Part shown: positions 25,094-37,156 of the stretch, piece by piece
Position numbering within the stretch: position 1 is the stretch's first letter
Layout of the letters: each line of letters starts with the position of its first letter
Assembly: GCF_002283365.1 (NCBI RefSeq)
Contig: NZ_MQWD01000001.1
Span: 2,072,944 to 2,136,943 of the forward strand
DNA: 64,000 nucleotides
Direction: 5' to 3'
Source: Rubrivirga marina
GTDB taxonomy: Bacteria; Bacteroidota; Rhodothermia; Rhodothermales; Rubricoccaceae
The notes under the pieces: model-generated
Database searches by the model: none
What the model was told of the DNA's origin: nothing
Seen by the model: only the letters and a program-made list of their open reading frames with translations
Translations under genes and position numbers: made by a program

Positions 25094-26317
25094 ATGCGCC
25101 TCCCGCTCCTCCTCGCCCTCGCGGGCCTCACGATTCTCGCCGGCTGCCAGACCGCCAACACGCGGCTGGCGGAGGACACGGAAGCGGCCGTCGCGGCCGC
25201 CCAGGCCGACCAGCCCATCACCGGCGCGCCGACCCCCGCCGACGACGGCCCCGACTACGTCGCCTCCGCCGACAGCCTCCGGTTCCCGGGCGAGGTCCAC
25301 CTCCGCAACGTCCGCCAGCTCACGTTCGGCGGCAACAACGCCGAGGCCTACTGGAGCCCCGACGGCGCCGCGCTCATCTTCCAGAGCGACTGGGACGCGA
25401 TCAACCCCCAGGGCTGCGACCAGCAGTTCGTGATGTCCGTCGCCGAGGGCGCCGGGCGCGACGGCGACGGCGCCGAGCTCGTCTCCACGGGCCGCGGCCG
25501 GACGACCTGCGGCTACTTCCTCTCGGACGACCGGATCGTCTACGCCTCGACGCACCCCGGCGGCGACGCCTGCCCCGTCACGGCCGCGTCGCAGACCGGC
25601 CGCTACGTCTGGGACATCTTCCCCAGCTACGACATCTACGTCGCCGACGCCGACGGCCGGAACCTGGAGGTCCTGATCGGCGGCGAGGGCTACGACGCGG
25701 AGGCGACCGTCAGCCCCGACGGCCGGTACGTGATCTTCACCTCGACGCGCTCCGGCGACCTCGAGCTCTGGCGCTACGACACGGGGACGGGCGACCTCCT
25801 CCAGCTCACCGACACGCTGGGCTACGACGGCGGGGCCTTCTTCTCGCCCGACGGCTCGAAGATCGTCTGGCGCGCCTCCCGCCCGACCGGCGCCGACGCC
25901 GAGTCCTACCGCGCGCTCCTCGCGCAGGACGCCGTCCAGCCCGGCGCGCTCAACCTGTTCGTCGCCGATGCCGACGGCTCGAACGCCCGCCAGGTGACCG
26001 ACCTCCCGGGCGCCAACTGGGCCCCGTTCTTCCACCCGTCGGGCGAGCGGATCCTCTTCGCCTCGAACCACCACACGCTCGCCGAGGGCGGCCGCGAGTT
26101 CGACCTGTTCCTCGTCGGCCTCGACGGAGGCGCCCCTGAGCGCGTCACGTTCTCCGGCACGTTCGACGCCTTCCCGATGTTCTCGCCCGACGGCACGCGC
26201 CTCGTGTTCGCCTCGAACCGCCGCGGCGACCGCGCCGACAGCCGCGACACGAACGTCTTCGTCGCCGACTGGGTCGAGAACCCGACCGAGGCCGACCGCC
26301 TGTTCGGCACGGAGTAG
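25094..26317 (+). CDS. TolB/PD40-like beta-propeller lipoprotein
   Basis: 407 residues; MRLPLLLALAGLTILAGC gives a lipobox with Cys18. The body is a row of PD40/WD40-like TolB propeller repeats: AEAYWSPDGAALIFQSDW, AEATVSPDGRYVIFTSTRSG, DGGAFFSPDGSKIVWRASRP, WAPFFHPSGERILFASNHH, AFPMFSPDGTRLVFASNRRG. Bacteroidota-type proteins of this class are surface or periplasmic lipoproteins of unknown binding partner. A TAGGCTG box lies about 35 nt upstream and a perfect hairpin 2 nt downstream, so this is a single-gene unit divergent from the thioredoxin-like gene. Confidence 0.88.
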   Translation: MRLPLLLALAGLTILAGCQTANTRLAEDTEAAVAAAQADQPITGAPTPADDGPDYVASADSLRFPGEVHLRNVRQLTFGGNNAEAYWSPDGAALIFQSDWDAINPQGCDQQFVMSVAEGAGRDGDGAELVSTGRGRTTCGYFLSDDRIVYASTHPGGDACPVTAASQTGRYVWDIFPSYDIYVADADGRNLEVLIGGEGYDAEATVSPDGRYVIFTSTRSGDLELWRYDTGTGDLLQLTDTLGYDGGAFFSPDGSKIVWRASRPTGADAESYRALLAQDAVQPGALNLFVADADGSNARQVTDLPGANWAPFFHPSGERILFASNHHTLAEGGREFDLFLVGLDGGAPERVTFSGTFDAFPMFSPDGTRLVFASNRRGDRADSRDTNVFVADWVENPTEADRLFGTE

Positions 26318-26318
26318 C

Positions 26319-26338
26319 CCGCCTCGGTACCGAGGCGG
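26319..26338 (+). terminator. 20-bp perfect palindrome, CCGCCTCGG family
   Basis: ccgcctcggt followed by accgaggcgg, 2 nt after the stop of the PD40 gene. Core example of the family. Confidence 0.65.
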
Positions 26339-26376
26339 AAGGGGCGGGAGGTATCCTCGGGGGCTCGCCCAGACCC

Positions 26377-26748
26377 GTGACGCCCGCCGCCGCCTACCTC
26401 CACGTCCTCGCCGCCTTCGCCGACTTCGACGGGCGCGCGTCGCGGGCCGAGCTGTGGGGCTTCGTGCTCGTCCACACGCTCGTGATGGGCGTACTGGTGG
26501 TCGCCTCGGCCGTCGTCGGGCGGTGGAGCGGCATGGGGTGGATCGCCGGGAGCGCCGTGGTCGCGCTCTACCTCGCCGTCTCGTTCTTTCCGGCCCTCTC
26601 GGCCGTCGCCCGGCGGCTCCACGACACCGGGCGGAGCAGTCTGCTCGTCGCTCTCGGCCTCGTGCCCATCGTCGGGTTGCTTCTGCTCTACTGGCTCGTG
26701 CTCCCAGGCGAGCCGGGGCCGAATCGGTACGGTCAGCCGCCTGAATGA
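26377..26748 (+). CDS. DUF805 small membrane protein
   Basis: 123 residues with GTG start at 26377. The pattern FADFDGRASRAELWGFVLVH, two or more hydrophobic helices, ARRLHDTGRSSLLVALGLVP and a C-terminal GPNRYG(x)PP is the hallmark of DUF805 inner-membrane proteins, whose function is unknown. Length fits. It is preceded by the hairpin of the PD40 gene and followed by a strong bidirectional hairpin shared with the TonB-linked receptor gene. Confidence 0.9.
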   Translation: MTPAAAYLHVLAAFADFDGRASRAELWGFVLVHTLVMGVLVVASAVVGRWSGMGWIAGSAVVALYLAVSFFPALSAVARRLHDTGRSSLLVALGLVPIVGLLLLYWLVLPGEPGPNRYGQPPE

Positions 26749-26753
26749 CGGGA

Positions 26754-26788
26754 GGGCGCCGAGCAGAAGTCGTCTCTGCTCGGCGCCC
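26754..26788. terminator. bidirectional 14-bp hairpin
   Basis: gggcgccgagcaga (26754-26767) and tctgctcggcgccc (26775-26788) pair perfectly with a 7-nt loop, centred between the convergent stops at 26748 and 26809. Its stem is unrelated to the CCGCCTCGG family. Confidence 0.75.
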
Positions 26789-26808
26789 ATCGGATCCATG
26801 GTTCGGCG

Positions 26809-29343
26809 CTAGATGCCGAACCCGTCGTCCATGCCGCCGCCCTGCTGGGGCTGCTGCGGCTGCTGCGGGCGGTTCTGGTTCGAGCCGAACGTGTACGTCA
26901 GCGTGAACGAGGCCTGGCGGATGGCCGGGTCGAACGACGTGTCGCGGAAGACGCGGCCGTCGTTGGTCTCGAACTCGAACTTGGCCAGCCCGAACGGGTC
27001 GTTGACGCGGGCCGCGAGCTGGATGCTCTCCGTGATCCGCTGGTTCAGCCCGATCGTCGAGAACGCGAACGCCTTCCGCTCGCCGTCGACCGACGGCTGG
27101 GCGCCGTTGTAGAACACGAAGCCCTGGAGGTTCGTCCCGTCGCGGACCTCCCACTGGAGGCTGGCGCGCGCGTTGTGCGACAGGGCCGAGACTTCGTCCG
27201 TGCCCGGCGTCGCGTCGGCGAGGACGGCCTGGTAGACGCTGCCCGACACGAACCCGCGGAGCGGGCCGAACTGCCCGAAGAACGTGAGGTCGGCGCCGTA
27301 GTTCGTCTCCGTGTCGAGGTTGGCGATCGTGAATAGGCCGACGCCCGTCTCCGGGTCGGTCGAGACGCGCCGCGTGATGGAGTCGGTCGTCCGGCGGTAG
27401 AACGGCGTGAGCGTCGCGAAGAACTTGTACTGGAGCGTGAGCTCGTACGAGTCGGTGTATTCAGGCCGGAGGCCGGGGTTGCCGGTGCGGACGAACGTCG
27501 TGTCGGAGAGGTCCGGGAACGGGTTGAGGAAGAACGTCTGCGGCCGCTGGATCCGGCGCGAGTACGAGCCCTTGACGAGCGTGCCCGGCTCGAGGGCGTA
27601 GGTCAGGAAAGCGCTCGGGAAGAGGCTCGTGTAGCTCAGCGACGTCTCGGCGTCGGGGTCGATGAACGGGTTGGCCTCCTCGGGGAGCTCCGTGAGCAGG
27701 TCGAAGTTGCGCTGGGCGTACTCGGCGCGGAGGCCGACCTGGGCCTGGAACGGCCCGAGCGGGCGGGCGCCCTGGACGTAGGCCGCGACGATCTGGCGGT
27801 CGTAGTCGAACGCGTTGGTCTGGTTCGGGTCGATCTCGAGGTCGTCGCGGGTGTCGCCCGAGAGGAACTCGCTGTCGCTGGCGACCCACTCGGCCGAGGC
27901 CTTCGTGCCGAGCTCGAGCTTGAGCGGCCCGACCGGCCGCGTGTAGTCGACCTGGAACGAGGCCTCGTCGTTGATCTGGTCCGTCGTCTGCGACTGGACG
28001 CCCGTGAGGACGTCGTCGGTGGCCAAGTCGAGGAACAGCCCGAGGCCGCCGTTCTCGAAGTGCGTGTAGCGGGTCTCGATGGCCAGCTCGTGGTCGCTCT
28101 GGGCGCCGCCGCCGCCGCGCGAGCCGCCGAAGCCGCCCATCCGCATCCGGCCGCCGCCCGCGTCGCCGCCCGCGCCACCACCGCTGTCCATGGCGTTCTC
28201 GAACCGGCGCCGGAAGACGAGCGCGGCGTCGCCGTTGAGCCCGTCGGAGTCGTTGTCGATGTCGCGGAACGTCTCGACCGGGGAGCCCCCGCCGATCGTC
28301 CGCTCGAACGTCGTCAGGCCATTCGTCGTGCCGTCGCGGAAGCCGAACGAGCCCTCGGCCGTGAGCGTCGTGCTCTCGCCGAGGTCGTAGGTCGCCGAGC
28401 CGTTGAGGAAGTGCGAGCTCTCGTCGTTGCCGCTGTCGCCGAGCTGGTACACGGCGAAGGCCCCGTCGAGCTCGCGCGTCTCGGTCGTGAACGTCGTCTG
28501 GCGCTCACCGTAGCGGTAGCCGTACTGGAGGTTCGTGTCCCAGGCCCCCGACTGGTAGGAGAGGTTCGCGCCGAGCTGGCCCGAGAGCTCGGTCCCGCCG
28601 CCGAACGTGAGGCCGCCGGAGAGGCCGCGGTCGGTCCCCTCCACGAGCACGATGTTGATGATCCCGCCCATCCCGTCGGGCTCGTACTTCGCCGACGGGT
28701 TCGGGATGACCTCGACGCGCTCGACCTTCTCGGCCGGGATCTGGCGGAGGAGCGCCGCGAGGAAGGCCCCCCGCACCGGGACGGGCCGCCCGTCGATCTG
28801 GATCACGACGTTCTGGTTGCCCCGCAGCGAGATGTTGCCGTCCGTGTCGACCTCGAGCGAGGGGAGCGTCTGGAGCGTCTCGATGGCGCTCCCGCCCGCC
28901 GTCACGGCCTGCTCCTGGACGTTGTAGACCGTCCGGTCGGCCTGCTGCTCGACGAACTCGCGCCGCGCCGTGACCTCGGCCTCGCCGAGCACCTCGGCGC
29001 CCTCACTCAGCCGGACCTCTCCGAGAGCCGTCGGCGCCCCGGCCGCGACCTCGAAGGCTTCGAGCGGGCGCATGTCGTAGCCGATGAAGCTGACGCGGGC
29101 GACGTACCGGCCCGGCCGGACGGGGTCGATCGACACGGCCCCGTCGACATCCGCGGCACCGCCGGTGGCAAACGACGTGTCGGGCAGCGCGTAGAGGGCG
29201 AGCGTGGCCTGCGGGAGCGGGGCGCCCGTGGCGTCGTCGACGATGGTGGCCGTGACGGCGCCTTGGGGGCGAGCGCCGGGCTGAGCGAACGCGGGCGCGG
29301 CGATCAGCAAGGCCAGCAGGAGGGGGGGGTACCGGAGGGACAT
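26809..29343 (-). CDS. TonB-linked outer-membrane receptor, OMP beta-barrel family
   Basis: 844 residues with signal peptide MSLRYPPLLLALLIAAPAFA. A CarboxypepD_reg-like domain (~30-105, ATIVDDATGAPLPQATLALY) precedes a plug (~135-230, VYNVQEQAVTAGGSAIETLQ, ISLRGNQNVVIQIDGRPVPV) and a large beta-barrel with repeated aromatic strands (YSRRIQRPQTFFLNPFPDLS, NPGLRPEYTDSYELTLQYKF), matching the outer-membrane beta-barrel family (PF14905-type). The C-terminus is unusual: after TFGSN comes a Q/P-rich and glycine-rich tail ending GGGMDDGFGI instead of a terminal aromatic. Inner segment GGAGGDAGGGRMRMGGFGGS is also glycine-rich, probably an external loop. No SusD partner is adjacent, so glycan uptake is not indicated. 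Confidence 0.92.
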   Translation of the reverse strand: MSLRYPPLLLALLIAAPAFAQPGARPQGAVTATIVDDATGAPLPQATLALYALPDTSFATGGAADVDGAVSIDPVRPGRYVARVSFIGYDMRPLEAFEVAAGAPTALGEVRLSEGAEVLGEAEVTARREFVEQQADRTVYNVQEQAVTAGGSAIETLQTLPSLEVDTDGNISLRGNQNVVIQIDGRPVPVRGAFLAALLRQIPAEKVERVEVIPNPSAKYEPDGMGGIINIVLVEGTDRGLSGGLTFGGGTELSGQLGANLSYQSGAWDTNLQYGYRYGERQTTFTTETRELDGAFAVYQLGDSGNDESSHFLNGSATYDLGESTTLTAEGSFGFRDGTTNGLTTFERTIGGGSPVETFRDIDNDSDGLNGDAALVFRRRFENAMDSGGGAGGDAGGGRMRMGGFGGSRGGGGAQSDHELAIETRYTHFENGGLGLFLDLATDDVLTGVQSQTTDQINDEASFQVDYTRPVGPLKLELGTKASAEWVASDSEFLSGDTRDDLEIDPNQTNAFDYDRQIVAAYVQGARPLGPFQAQVGLRAEYAQRNFDLLTELPEEANPFIDPDAETSLSYTSLFPSAFLTYALEPGTLVKGSYSRRIQRPQTFFLNPFPDLSDTTFVRTGNPGLRPEYTDSYELTLQYKFFATLTPFYRRTTDSITRRVSTDPETGVGLFTIANLDTETNYGADLTFFGQFGPLRGFVSGSVYQAVLADATPGTDEVSALSHNARASLQWEVRDGTNLQGFVFYNGAQPSVDGERKAFAFSTIGLNQRITESIQLAARVNDPFGLAKFEFETNDGRVFRDTSFDPAIRQASFTLTYTFGSNQNRPQQPQQPQQGGGMDDGFGI

Positions 29344-29718
29344 GGGGGACGCGGGGGAGTCTGGCCTCCAACGGGAGCACCGTTAGAGAGTTGTGTCGAT
29401 CGAGGTTGGTTGCACTTCGCTGTCGCGAACGGCACGGCGGGTGAGGCGAGGTGCAGAGCGCTCGGCGGATCGCCCTACGGGGGCGGTGGCCGACGGTTGC
29501 GTGGAGGTCGCGCCGCGAAGGAACGGCCAGTTGCAGGACCGCGCACAAGAGAGAGGTGGAAAGAAACGAGGGATATGGAAAGGTGGGGCGTGGGGAAGAG
29601 GAGCGCCATGACCCATTCGTGGCGGACCGGCTGAGGGTTCGCCGAGGGCCGCTGGAGGCGTGGGTGCCGGCCGGCGCGCGGCCATAGCTTGGCATCTCCC
29701 TCCGGATCCCCCCGTCCG
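29344..29718. other. 375-bp divergent intergenic region
   Basis: Between the TonB-linked receptor and the lipoprotein gene at 29719. Several short frames exist but none has family character or the local codon bias. It includes a TAGCTTG box at 29685 for the plus-strand gene; the rest presumably carries the receptor's promoter and leader. I see no riboswitch-like or tRNA-like fold. Confidence 0.5.
29685..29691 (+). promoter_or_regulatory. TAGCTTG -7-like box before the lipoprotein gene at 29719
   Basis: TAGCTTG 27 nt before the ATG, part of the recurring motif. Confidence 0.4.
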
Positions 29719-30366
29719 ATGCCCGTCCGCCTGCTGATCGTGTTCGCCTTGGTCGGGCTCGCCGGGTGCGTGCCGTACACCGTCGGGTCGACCCCGGCGA
29801 CCGTCGCCCCGCGCGAAATCGAGCCGAGCGCGATGCTCCAGATCGCCTCCGGGCGCCGCGACCTCGACCGCGACGACGAGCCGGGCGGCGCGGCTCTGAT
29901 GCTCGGCAACGAGGCCCGCCTCGGGCTCGACGAGCGGTCCGACGTCGGCGTCCGCCTGATCGGCCTCGGCAGCCTCACGGCGACCTACAAGCGACGGCTC
30001 ACGGGCCCGATCCGAGGGGACGCCGGGACATCGCTGATCGTGGGGGCGGGCGTGATCGGCGCGAGCCACCTCCACCTCGAGGCCACCGTCGTCGCGTCGC
30101 CCGGCCCCATCGATGGCGCCCCGCGCGTGGTGCCGTACGGCGCGCTCCGGCTCCAGGACCTCACGCCGTTCTCCGGCGACGCGCTCGACACGACGCCGGC
30201 GCTCGGCCTCGTCGTGGGCGGCCGGTTCGGGTGGCCGGACCTCGCCGTCAGCCCCGAGATCGGCGTGTTCTACAGTCCCTCGCCGCTGGCTGGCGACGAC
30301 GACGTCATTGTGGTCCCGTCGGTGACGGTCCGGGGCGACCGACTCCGAAAGGCGCTCGGCCTCTGA
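29719..30366 (+). CDS. hypothetical outer-membrane-type lipoprotein
   Basis: 215 residues; MPVRLLIVFALVGLAGCVPY is a lipoprotein signal (LAGC17). The mature sequence has short alternating hydrophobic strands (SDVGVRLIGLGSLTATYKRR, AGTSLIVGAGVIGASHLHLE, ALGLVVGGRFGWPDLAVSPE) suggesting a small beta-barrel or beta-sandwich of the kind seen in outer-membrane proteins. I do not recognise a named family. It is followed after 67 bp by the DUF1963 gene in the same direction. Confidence 0.75.
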   Translation: MPVRLLIVFALVGLAGCVPYTVGSTPATVAPREIEPSAMLQIASGRRDLDRDDEPGGAALMLGNEARLGLDERSDVGVRLIGLGSLTATYKRRLTGPIRGDAGTSLIVGAGVIGASHLHLEATVVASPGPIDGAPRVVPYGALRLQDLTPFSGDALDTTPALGLVVGGRFGWPDLAVSPEIGVFYSPSPLAGDDDVIVVPSVTVRGDRLRKALGL

Positions 30367-30433
30367 CGTCGTCCGCCTCGGGCACTTTCCGGCCGGGCTC
30401 GGCGTCGACGCTGCGCCCTTTCCTCCCCCCGAC

Positions 30434-31132
30434 ATGGACGTCCCCGCCGCGCTCCAACCGTACGTCCGCACCGCGTGGCTGCCCGAGACCGCCGAGGAGG
30501 ACGGCCCGCGTACGGCCTCGAAGCTCGGTGGCACGGCCTGGATCCCCGCCGACGAGACGTGGCCGGCGTGCCCGAACTGCGGCCGGTCGCTCCAACTCCT
30601 CCTCCAACTAAACCCCGACGACCTGCCCGAGGCGGTCCGGGGCGAGGTCGGCGAGGGGCTCGTCCAGCTCTTCTACTGCACGTCGCAGGACCCGCTCTGC
30701 GAGGTCGACTGCGAGGCGTTCTTCCCGTTTTCGGCCTCCGTCGTCGCTCGCCGCGTGGTCCCCGACGGGGAGGGGAGCGAGGCCGTCCCGGACCTCGCCG
30801 ACCCGTTCCCGCCGCGTCGCGTGGTCGGCTGGCGGCCCGTCGACGACCTCCCGGTGCCGGAGGACGCGCCGGAGCTGAGCCTGCCGGACGAGGTCTGGGA
30901 CGAGGTGTATCGGCACGGCCTCGTCGAGCGCGACAAGCTCGCGGGGTGGCCCACCTGGATCCAGGGGCCGGAGCGCCCGGCGTGCCCGCGCTGCGGGACG
31001 GAGATGCGGGTCGTCTTCCAGATCGTGTCCGACGACACGCTGCCCATCCTCTTCGGTGACATGGGGACGGGCCACCTCACGCGGTGCCCCGAGCACGCGG
31101 ACGTGCTCACCTTCGGCTGGGCCTGCACGTGA
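30434..31132 (+). CDS. DUF1963 (YwqG-like) protein with two zinc-ribbon pairs
   Basis: 232 residues. LGGTAWIPADETWPACPNCG and later FQIVSDDTLPILFGDMGTGH fit DUF1963/YwqG, a family of unknown function. Two CxxC knuckles (CPNCG near 40 and CPRCG near 190) plus further cysteines in CEVDCEAFF suggest bound zinc. In this family the protein tends to bind other proteins, but that is weak knowledge. It is 90 bp upstream of metH and has its own start; no link to methionine synthesis is evident. Confidence 0.8.
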   Translation: MDVPAALQPYVRTAWLPETAEEDGPRTASKLGGTAWIPADETWPACPNCGRSLQLLLQLNPDDLPEAVRGEVGEGLVQLFYCTSQDPLCEVDCEAFFPFSASVVARRVVPDGEGSEAVPDLADPFPPRRVVGWRPVDDLPVPEDAPELSLPDEVWDEVYRHGLVERDKLAGWPTWIQGPERPACPRCGTEMRVVFQIVSDDTLPILFGDMGTGHLTRCPEHADVLTFGWACT

Positions 31133-31196
31133 GCCGGCCCCACTCCGGCGCTGCTGACTCGTAAGGACTCCCCACGCCGTCGGCGCCGGGGGCTCC

Positions 31197-31203
31197 TAGC
31201 TTG
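31197..31203 (+). promoter_or_regulatory. TAGCTTG -7-like box before metH
   Basis: TAGCTTG 19 nt before the metH ATG. The 90-bp gap before metH is too short for a cobalamin or SAM riboswitch and none is recognisable. Confidence 0.4.
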
Positions 31204-31222
31204 CGGCCTCCCCCTGAGACCC

Positions 31223-34897
<3,675 letters not shown>

Positions 34898-34901
34898 GAT
34901 C

Positions 34902-35096
34902 ATGGCGTTCGCCTACCTCGTACTCCTCGTACTGACCACCTGGTTTGTCGTCGGCTTCGCCGTGATTGTGCGCCGTAGGGCGTGGCGGGTCGCCGCGACC
35001 TCGGTGCTTCTGGGTCTCCTCACCGCCGTCGGGTGGATTCCGTGGCTCCGGGGGCGGGTTGGGGCGCGGCTCGAACGGCTCGCCGAGCGCCCATGA
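34902..35096 (+). CDS. 64-residue membrane protein behind metH
   Basis: MAFAYLVLLVLTTWFVVGFA is one hydrophobic helix, then positively charged VRRRAWRVA, then a second helix TSVLLGLLTAVGWIPWLRG. The gene starts 4 bp after metH and its stop overlaps the cupin ATG (ATGA), so the three are very likely co-transcribed and coupled. No family is recognised; a small two-helix inner-membrane protein is all that can be said. Confidence 0.65.
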   Translation: MAFAYLVLLVLTTWFVVGFAVIVRRRAWRVAATSVLLGLLTAVGWIPWLRGRVGARLERLAERP

Positions 35097-35455
35097 CCCC
35101 GATTGACCTCGCCGCCAAGCTCTCGCAGTTCGACGCGACGTGGACGCCCCACGTCGTCGCCGATCTCAACGGCCAGCAGGTCAAGCTGGCGAAGCTCGAG
35201 GGCGCCTTCGTGTGGCACGACCACGCCGACGAGGACGAGCTGTTCTGGGTCGTCTCGGGGCGCCTCCGGATCGAGTTCCGCGACGCGCCCGACGCCGTGC
35301 TCGGGCCGGGCCAGATCGTGGTCGTCCCGCGTGGCGTCGAGCACCGGCCGGTGGCGGAGCCGACCGCCGAGGTGGTCCTGTTCGAACCCGCGACGACGAA
35401 GCACACCGGCGACGTCGACAGCGAGCGGACGGTCCGCGACCTCCCCAGGCTCTAG
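35093..35455 (+). CDS. cupin-domain protein
   Basis: 120 residues forming one cupin barrel. Motif 1 is VWHDHADEDELFWVVSGRLR, with two His and the Glu of the usual metal site; motif 2 is PGQIVVVPRGVEHRPVAEPT with the last His. The size and pattern match small single-domain cupins often annotated as mannose-6-phosphate isomerase-like, whose real activity is mostly unknown. The ATG at 35093 overlaps the stop of the small membrane gene by 4 bp. Being third behind metH may be incidental. Confidence 0.88.
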   Translation: MTPIDLAAKLSQFDATWTPHVVADLNGQQVKLAKLEGAFVWHDHADEDELFWVVSGRLRIEFRDAPDAVLGPGQIVVVPRGVEHRPVAEPTAEVVLFEPATTKHTGDVDSERTVRDLPRL

Positions 35456-35540
35456 GGAATCGCCTTGGGTGGGTCTGCGACCTTCCCGTGCCTAAGGTCG
35501 CCCAGGGACCGACCGATACCGGAGGGGATCCGACCCTGAG

Positions 35541-36248
35541 ATGCGCCTCCTCGTCCTCGCCGTTCTCCTGCCCGCGCTCGGCGCGGCGTCATTCTGGGCC
35601 CTCACGCAGGGTCCGTTGGCACCGTCGTCGCTCGAGGGGGTCTCGGTAGACTCGCTCCGCGCCGCCGCCGCTACCCTCGCGCCGACTGGCAACGGCCCCG
35701 GGTCGTCGTCTGGCGGGCCGCCCGAGCCCGAGCGGCCGCCCATCCAGGTCAACCGCACGCACGAGACGTACGCCGTCACTGGCGAGACGGTCGACGACGT
35801 CCTCCGGTCGCTCCTGGACCGAGGCCCCCGCGAAGGGGACGACATCTTCTTCGGACTGACGGAGACCGCGCTCGACGTCCGCTACGATCCGCGTGAGATT
35901 TCGGGCGGTTGCATCATCGAAGACACCGAGGTCGACCTCGTGCTCGTCGTCACGCTCCCGGAGTGGATGCCAGCGCCGGGCACCGATCCCGCATTGCTCC
36001 GCGATTGGGGCCGGTTCCGGCGGGCCCTCGCGGCGCACGAGGAGCGGCACCAGACGATCGCCCTCGACGGGGCCGAGGCCGCGTACCGCGCGGTCGCCGG
36101 GCTCTACCGGGACTCGTGCGAGGAGGCCGTCGCCGAGGCGCGCGGCCGGCTGGAGCGGCTGGGCGTCGAGGCCAGCGCGGCCCACCGGCGCTACGACGCC
36201 GACACGAACCACGGGCGGAAAGAGGGCGCCGCGTGGCCGGTCCCGTAG
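35541..36248 (+). CDS. DUF922-type putative secreted zinc protease
   Basis: 235 residues. MRLLVLAVLLPALGAASFWA is a signal peptide or N-terminal anchor, followed by a low-complexity linker (GNGPGSSSGGPPEPERPPIQ). The domain from about 75 has THETYAVTGETVDDVLRSLL, LPEWMP, the putative zinc motif AAHEERHQTIALDG (HExxH type), and C-terminal YDADTNHGRKEGAAWP, the order seen in DUF922 predicted Zn-dependent proteases. The activity is prediction. A purine-rich GGAGGGG lies about 15 nt before the ATG. Stops of this gene and the hydratase face each other with 6 bp between. Confidence 0.78.
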   Translation: MRLLVLAVLLPALGAASFWALTQGPLAPSSLEGVSVDSLRAAAATLAPTGNGPGSSSGGPPEPERPPIQVNRTHETYAVTGETVDDVLRSLLDRGPREGDDIFFGLTETALDVRYDPREISGGCIIEDTEVDLVLVVTLPEWMPAPGTDPALLRDWGRFRRALAAHEERHQTIALDGAEAAYRAVAGLYRDSCEEAVAEARGRLERLGVEASAAHRRYDADTNHGRKEGAAWPVP

Positions 36249-36254
36249 TCGGGG

Positions 36255-37031
36255 TTATTCGAACCGGGAGAAGTCGGGTGCGCGCTTCTCGAAGAACGCC
36301 GTGAACGCCTCCTGCGCCTCGGGCGAGCCGAGGCGCTCGACGAACAGGGCCCCTTCGCGTGCGAATGCCTCGCCGATGGCGTCGGCCGCGTCGTGACGCA
36401 GGAGCGCCTTCGTGTGGCGGACCGCGGCCGGCGGCTTCGCGGCGAGCGCGGCGGCCCGCTCGAGGGCGTGCGCCACCGGGTCGTCCACGACAGCGTTGAC
36501 CAAGCCCAACTCGGCGGCCGTCTCGACCGGGACGGCGTCGCCGAAGAGGAGGAACTCGGCCGCGCGTGCCGGTCCCGCGAGGCGCGGGAAGAGCAGGCTC
36601 GACGCGGCCTCCGGCACGAGCCCGAGGTCGACGAACGGCATCTTGAGGACGGCGTCCGGCGCGGCGTAGGCGAGGTCGCAGTGGAGCAGGATCGTCGTCC
36701 CGATCCCGATCGCCGGCCCGGCGACGGCGGCGACGAGCGGCTTCGGGAACGTGGCCGCGGCCTGGAGGAACCGGAAGACCGGGCTGTCGGGGCCGGTCGG
36801 CGGGTCCATCATGAAGTCGCCGAGGTCGTTGCCGGCCGTGAACACCCCGCCGCGCCCGCTGAGGACGACCACGCGGACGGCGCCGTCGTCGGCGGCCTCG
36901 GACAGGAGGTCGGCGAGGCGGCCGTACATGGCGCGCGTGAGGGCGTTCTTCTTCTCGGGCCGGTCCAGCACGAGGTGGAGCACGCGTCCGTCGAGCGTGG
37001 CGTCGACGTGGTCCTGGGTCGAGTCGGTCAT
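36255..37031 (-). CDS. enoyl-CoA hydratase/isomerase family protein
   Basis: 258 residues with the crotonase fold. LDRPEKKNALTRAMYGRLAD, then GGVFTAGNDLGDF (first oxyanion loop, ~62-73) and AAVAGPAIGIGTTILLHCDL (second loop). The position of the catalytic glutamate is occupied by E141 in LGLVPEAASSLLFPR, while the other common glutamate near 118 is replaced, so isomerase or other crotonase chemistry is as likely as hydration. No beta-oxidation genes lie nearby. The ATG at 37031 follows a CCCGTAGCTTC box. Confidence 0.9.
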   Translation of the reverse strand: MTDSTQDHVDATLDGRVLHLVLDRPEKKNALTRAMYGRLADLLSEAADDGAVRVVVLSGRGGVFTAGNDLGDFMMDPPTGPDSPVFRFLQAAATFPKPLVAAVAGPAIGIGTTILLHCDLAYAAPDAVLKMPFVDLGLVPEAASSLLFPRLAGPARAAEFLLFGDAVPVETAAELGLVNAVVDDPVAHALERAAALAAKPPAAVRHTKALLRHDAADAIGEAFAREGALFVERLGSPEAQEAFTAFFEKRAPDFSRFE

Positions 37032-37054
37032 CGGGAGGGGAGAGGGGCGCTCCG

Positions 37055-37061
37055 GAAGCTA
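37055..37061 (-). promoter_or_regulatory. TAGCTTC -7-like box before the enoyl-CoA hydratase gene
   Basis: TAGCTTC on the minus strand, 23 nt before the ATG, inside the string CCCGTAGCTTC shared with uppP and the gene at 44484. Confidence 0.4.
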
Positions 37062-37126
37062 CGGGCGGCCCCGGGCCTTCCCGGAGGTTCACCGAGGGGG
37101 GGCGGAGCCTCCCGGCAGGCCCCGCG

Positions 37127-37133
37127 TATCTTG
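37127..37133 (+). promoter_or_regulatory. TATCTTG -7-like box before bioY
   Basis: TATCTTG 23 nt before the bioY ATG. No BirA-type operator was recognised in the 125-bp gap. Confidence 0.4.
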
Positions 37134-37156
37134 GCGGCCCCTCGTCCGACTCGCCC

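Noticed and set aside
29393-29611. Plus-strand frame in the gap before the lipoprotein gene
   Set aside because: Low-complexity basic sequence without homology or codon bias; more likely non-coding.
31133-31222. Cobalamin or SAM riboswitch before metH
   Set aside because: The gap is only 90 bp, much shorter than a cobalamin riboswitch, and no B12-box or SAM aptamer pattern is visible.
37032-37156. BirA operator before bioY
   Set aside because: No dyad of the expected type is present; only a TATCTTG promoter-like box.
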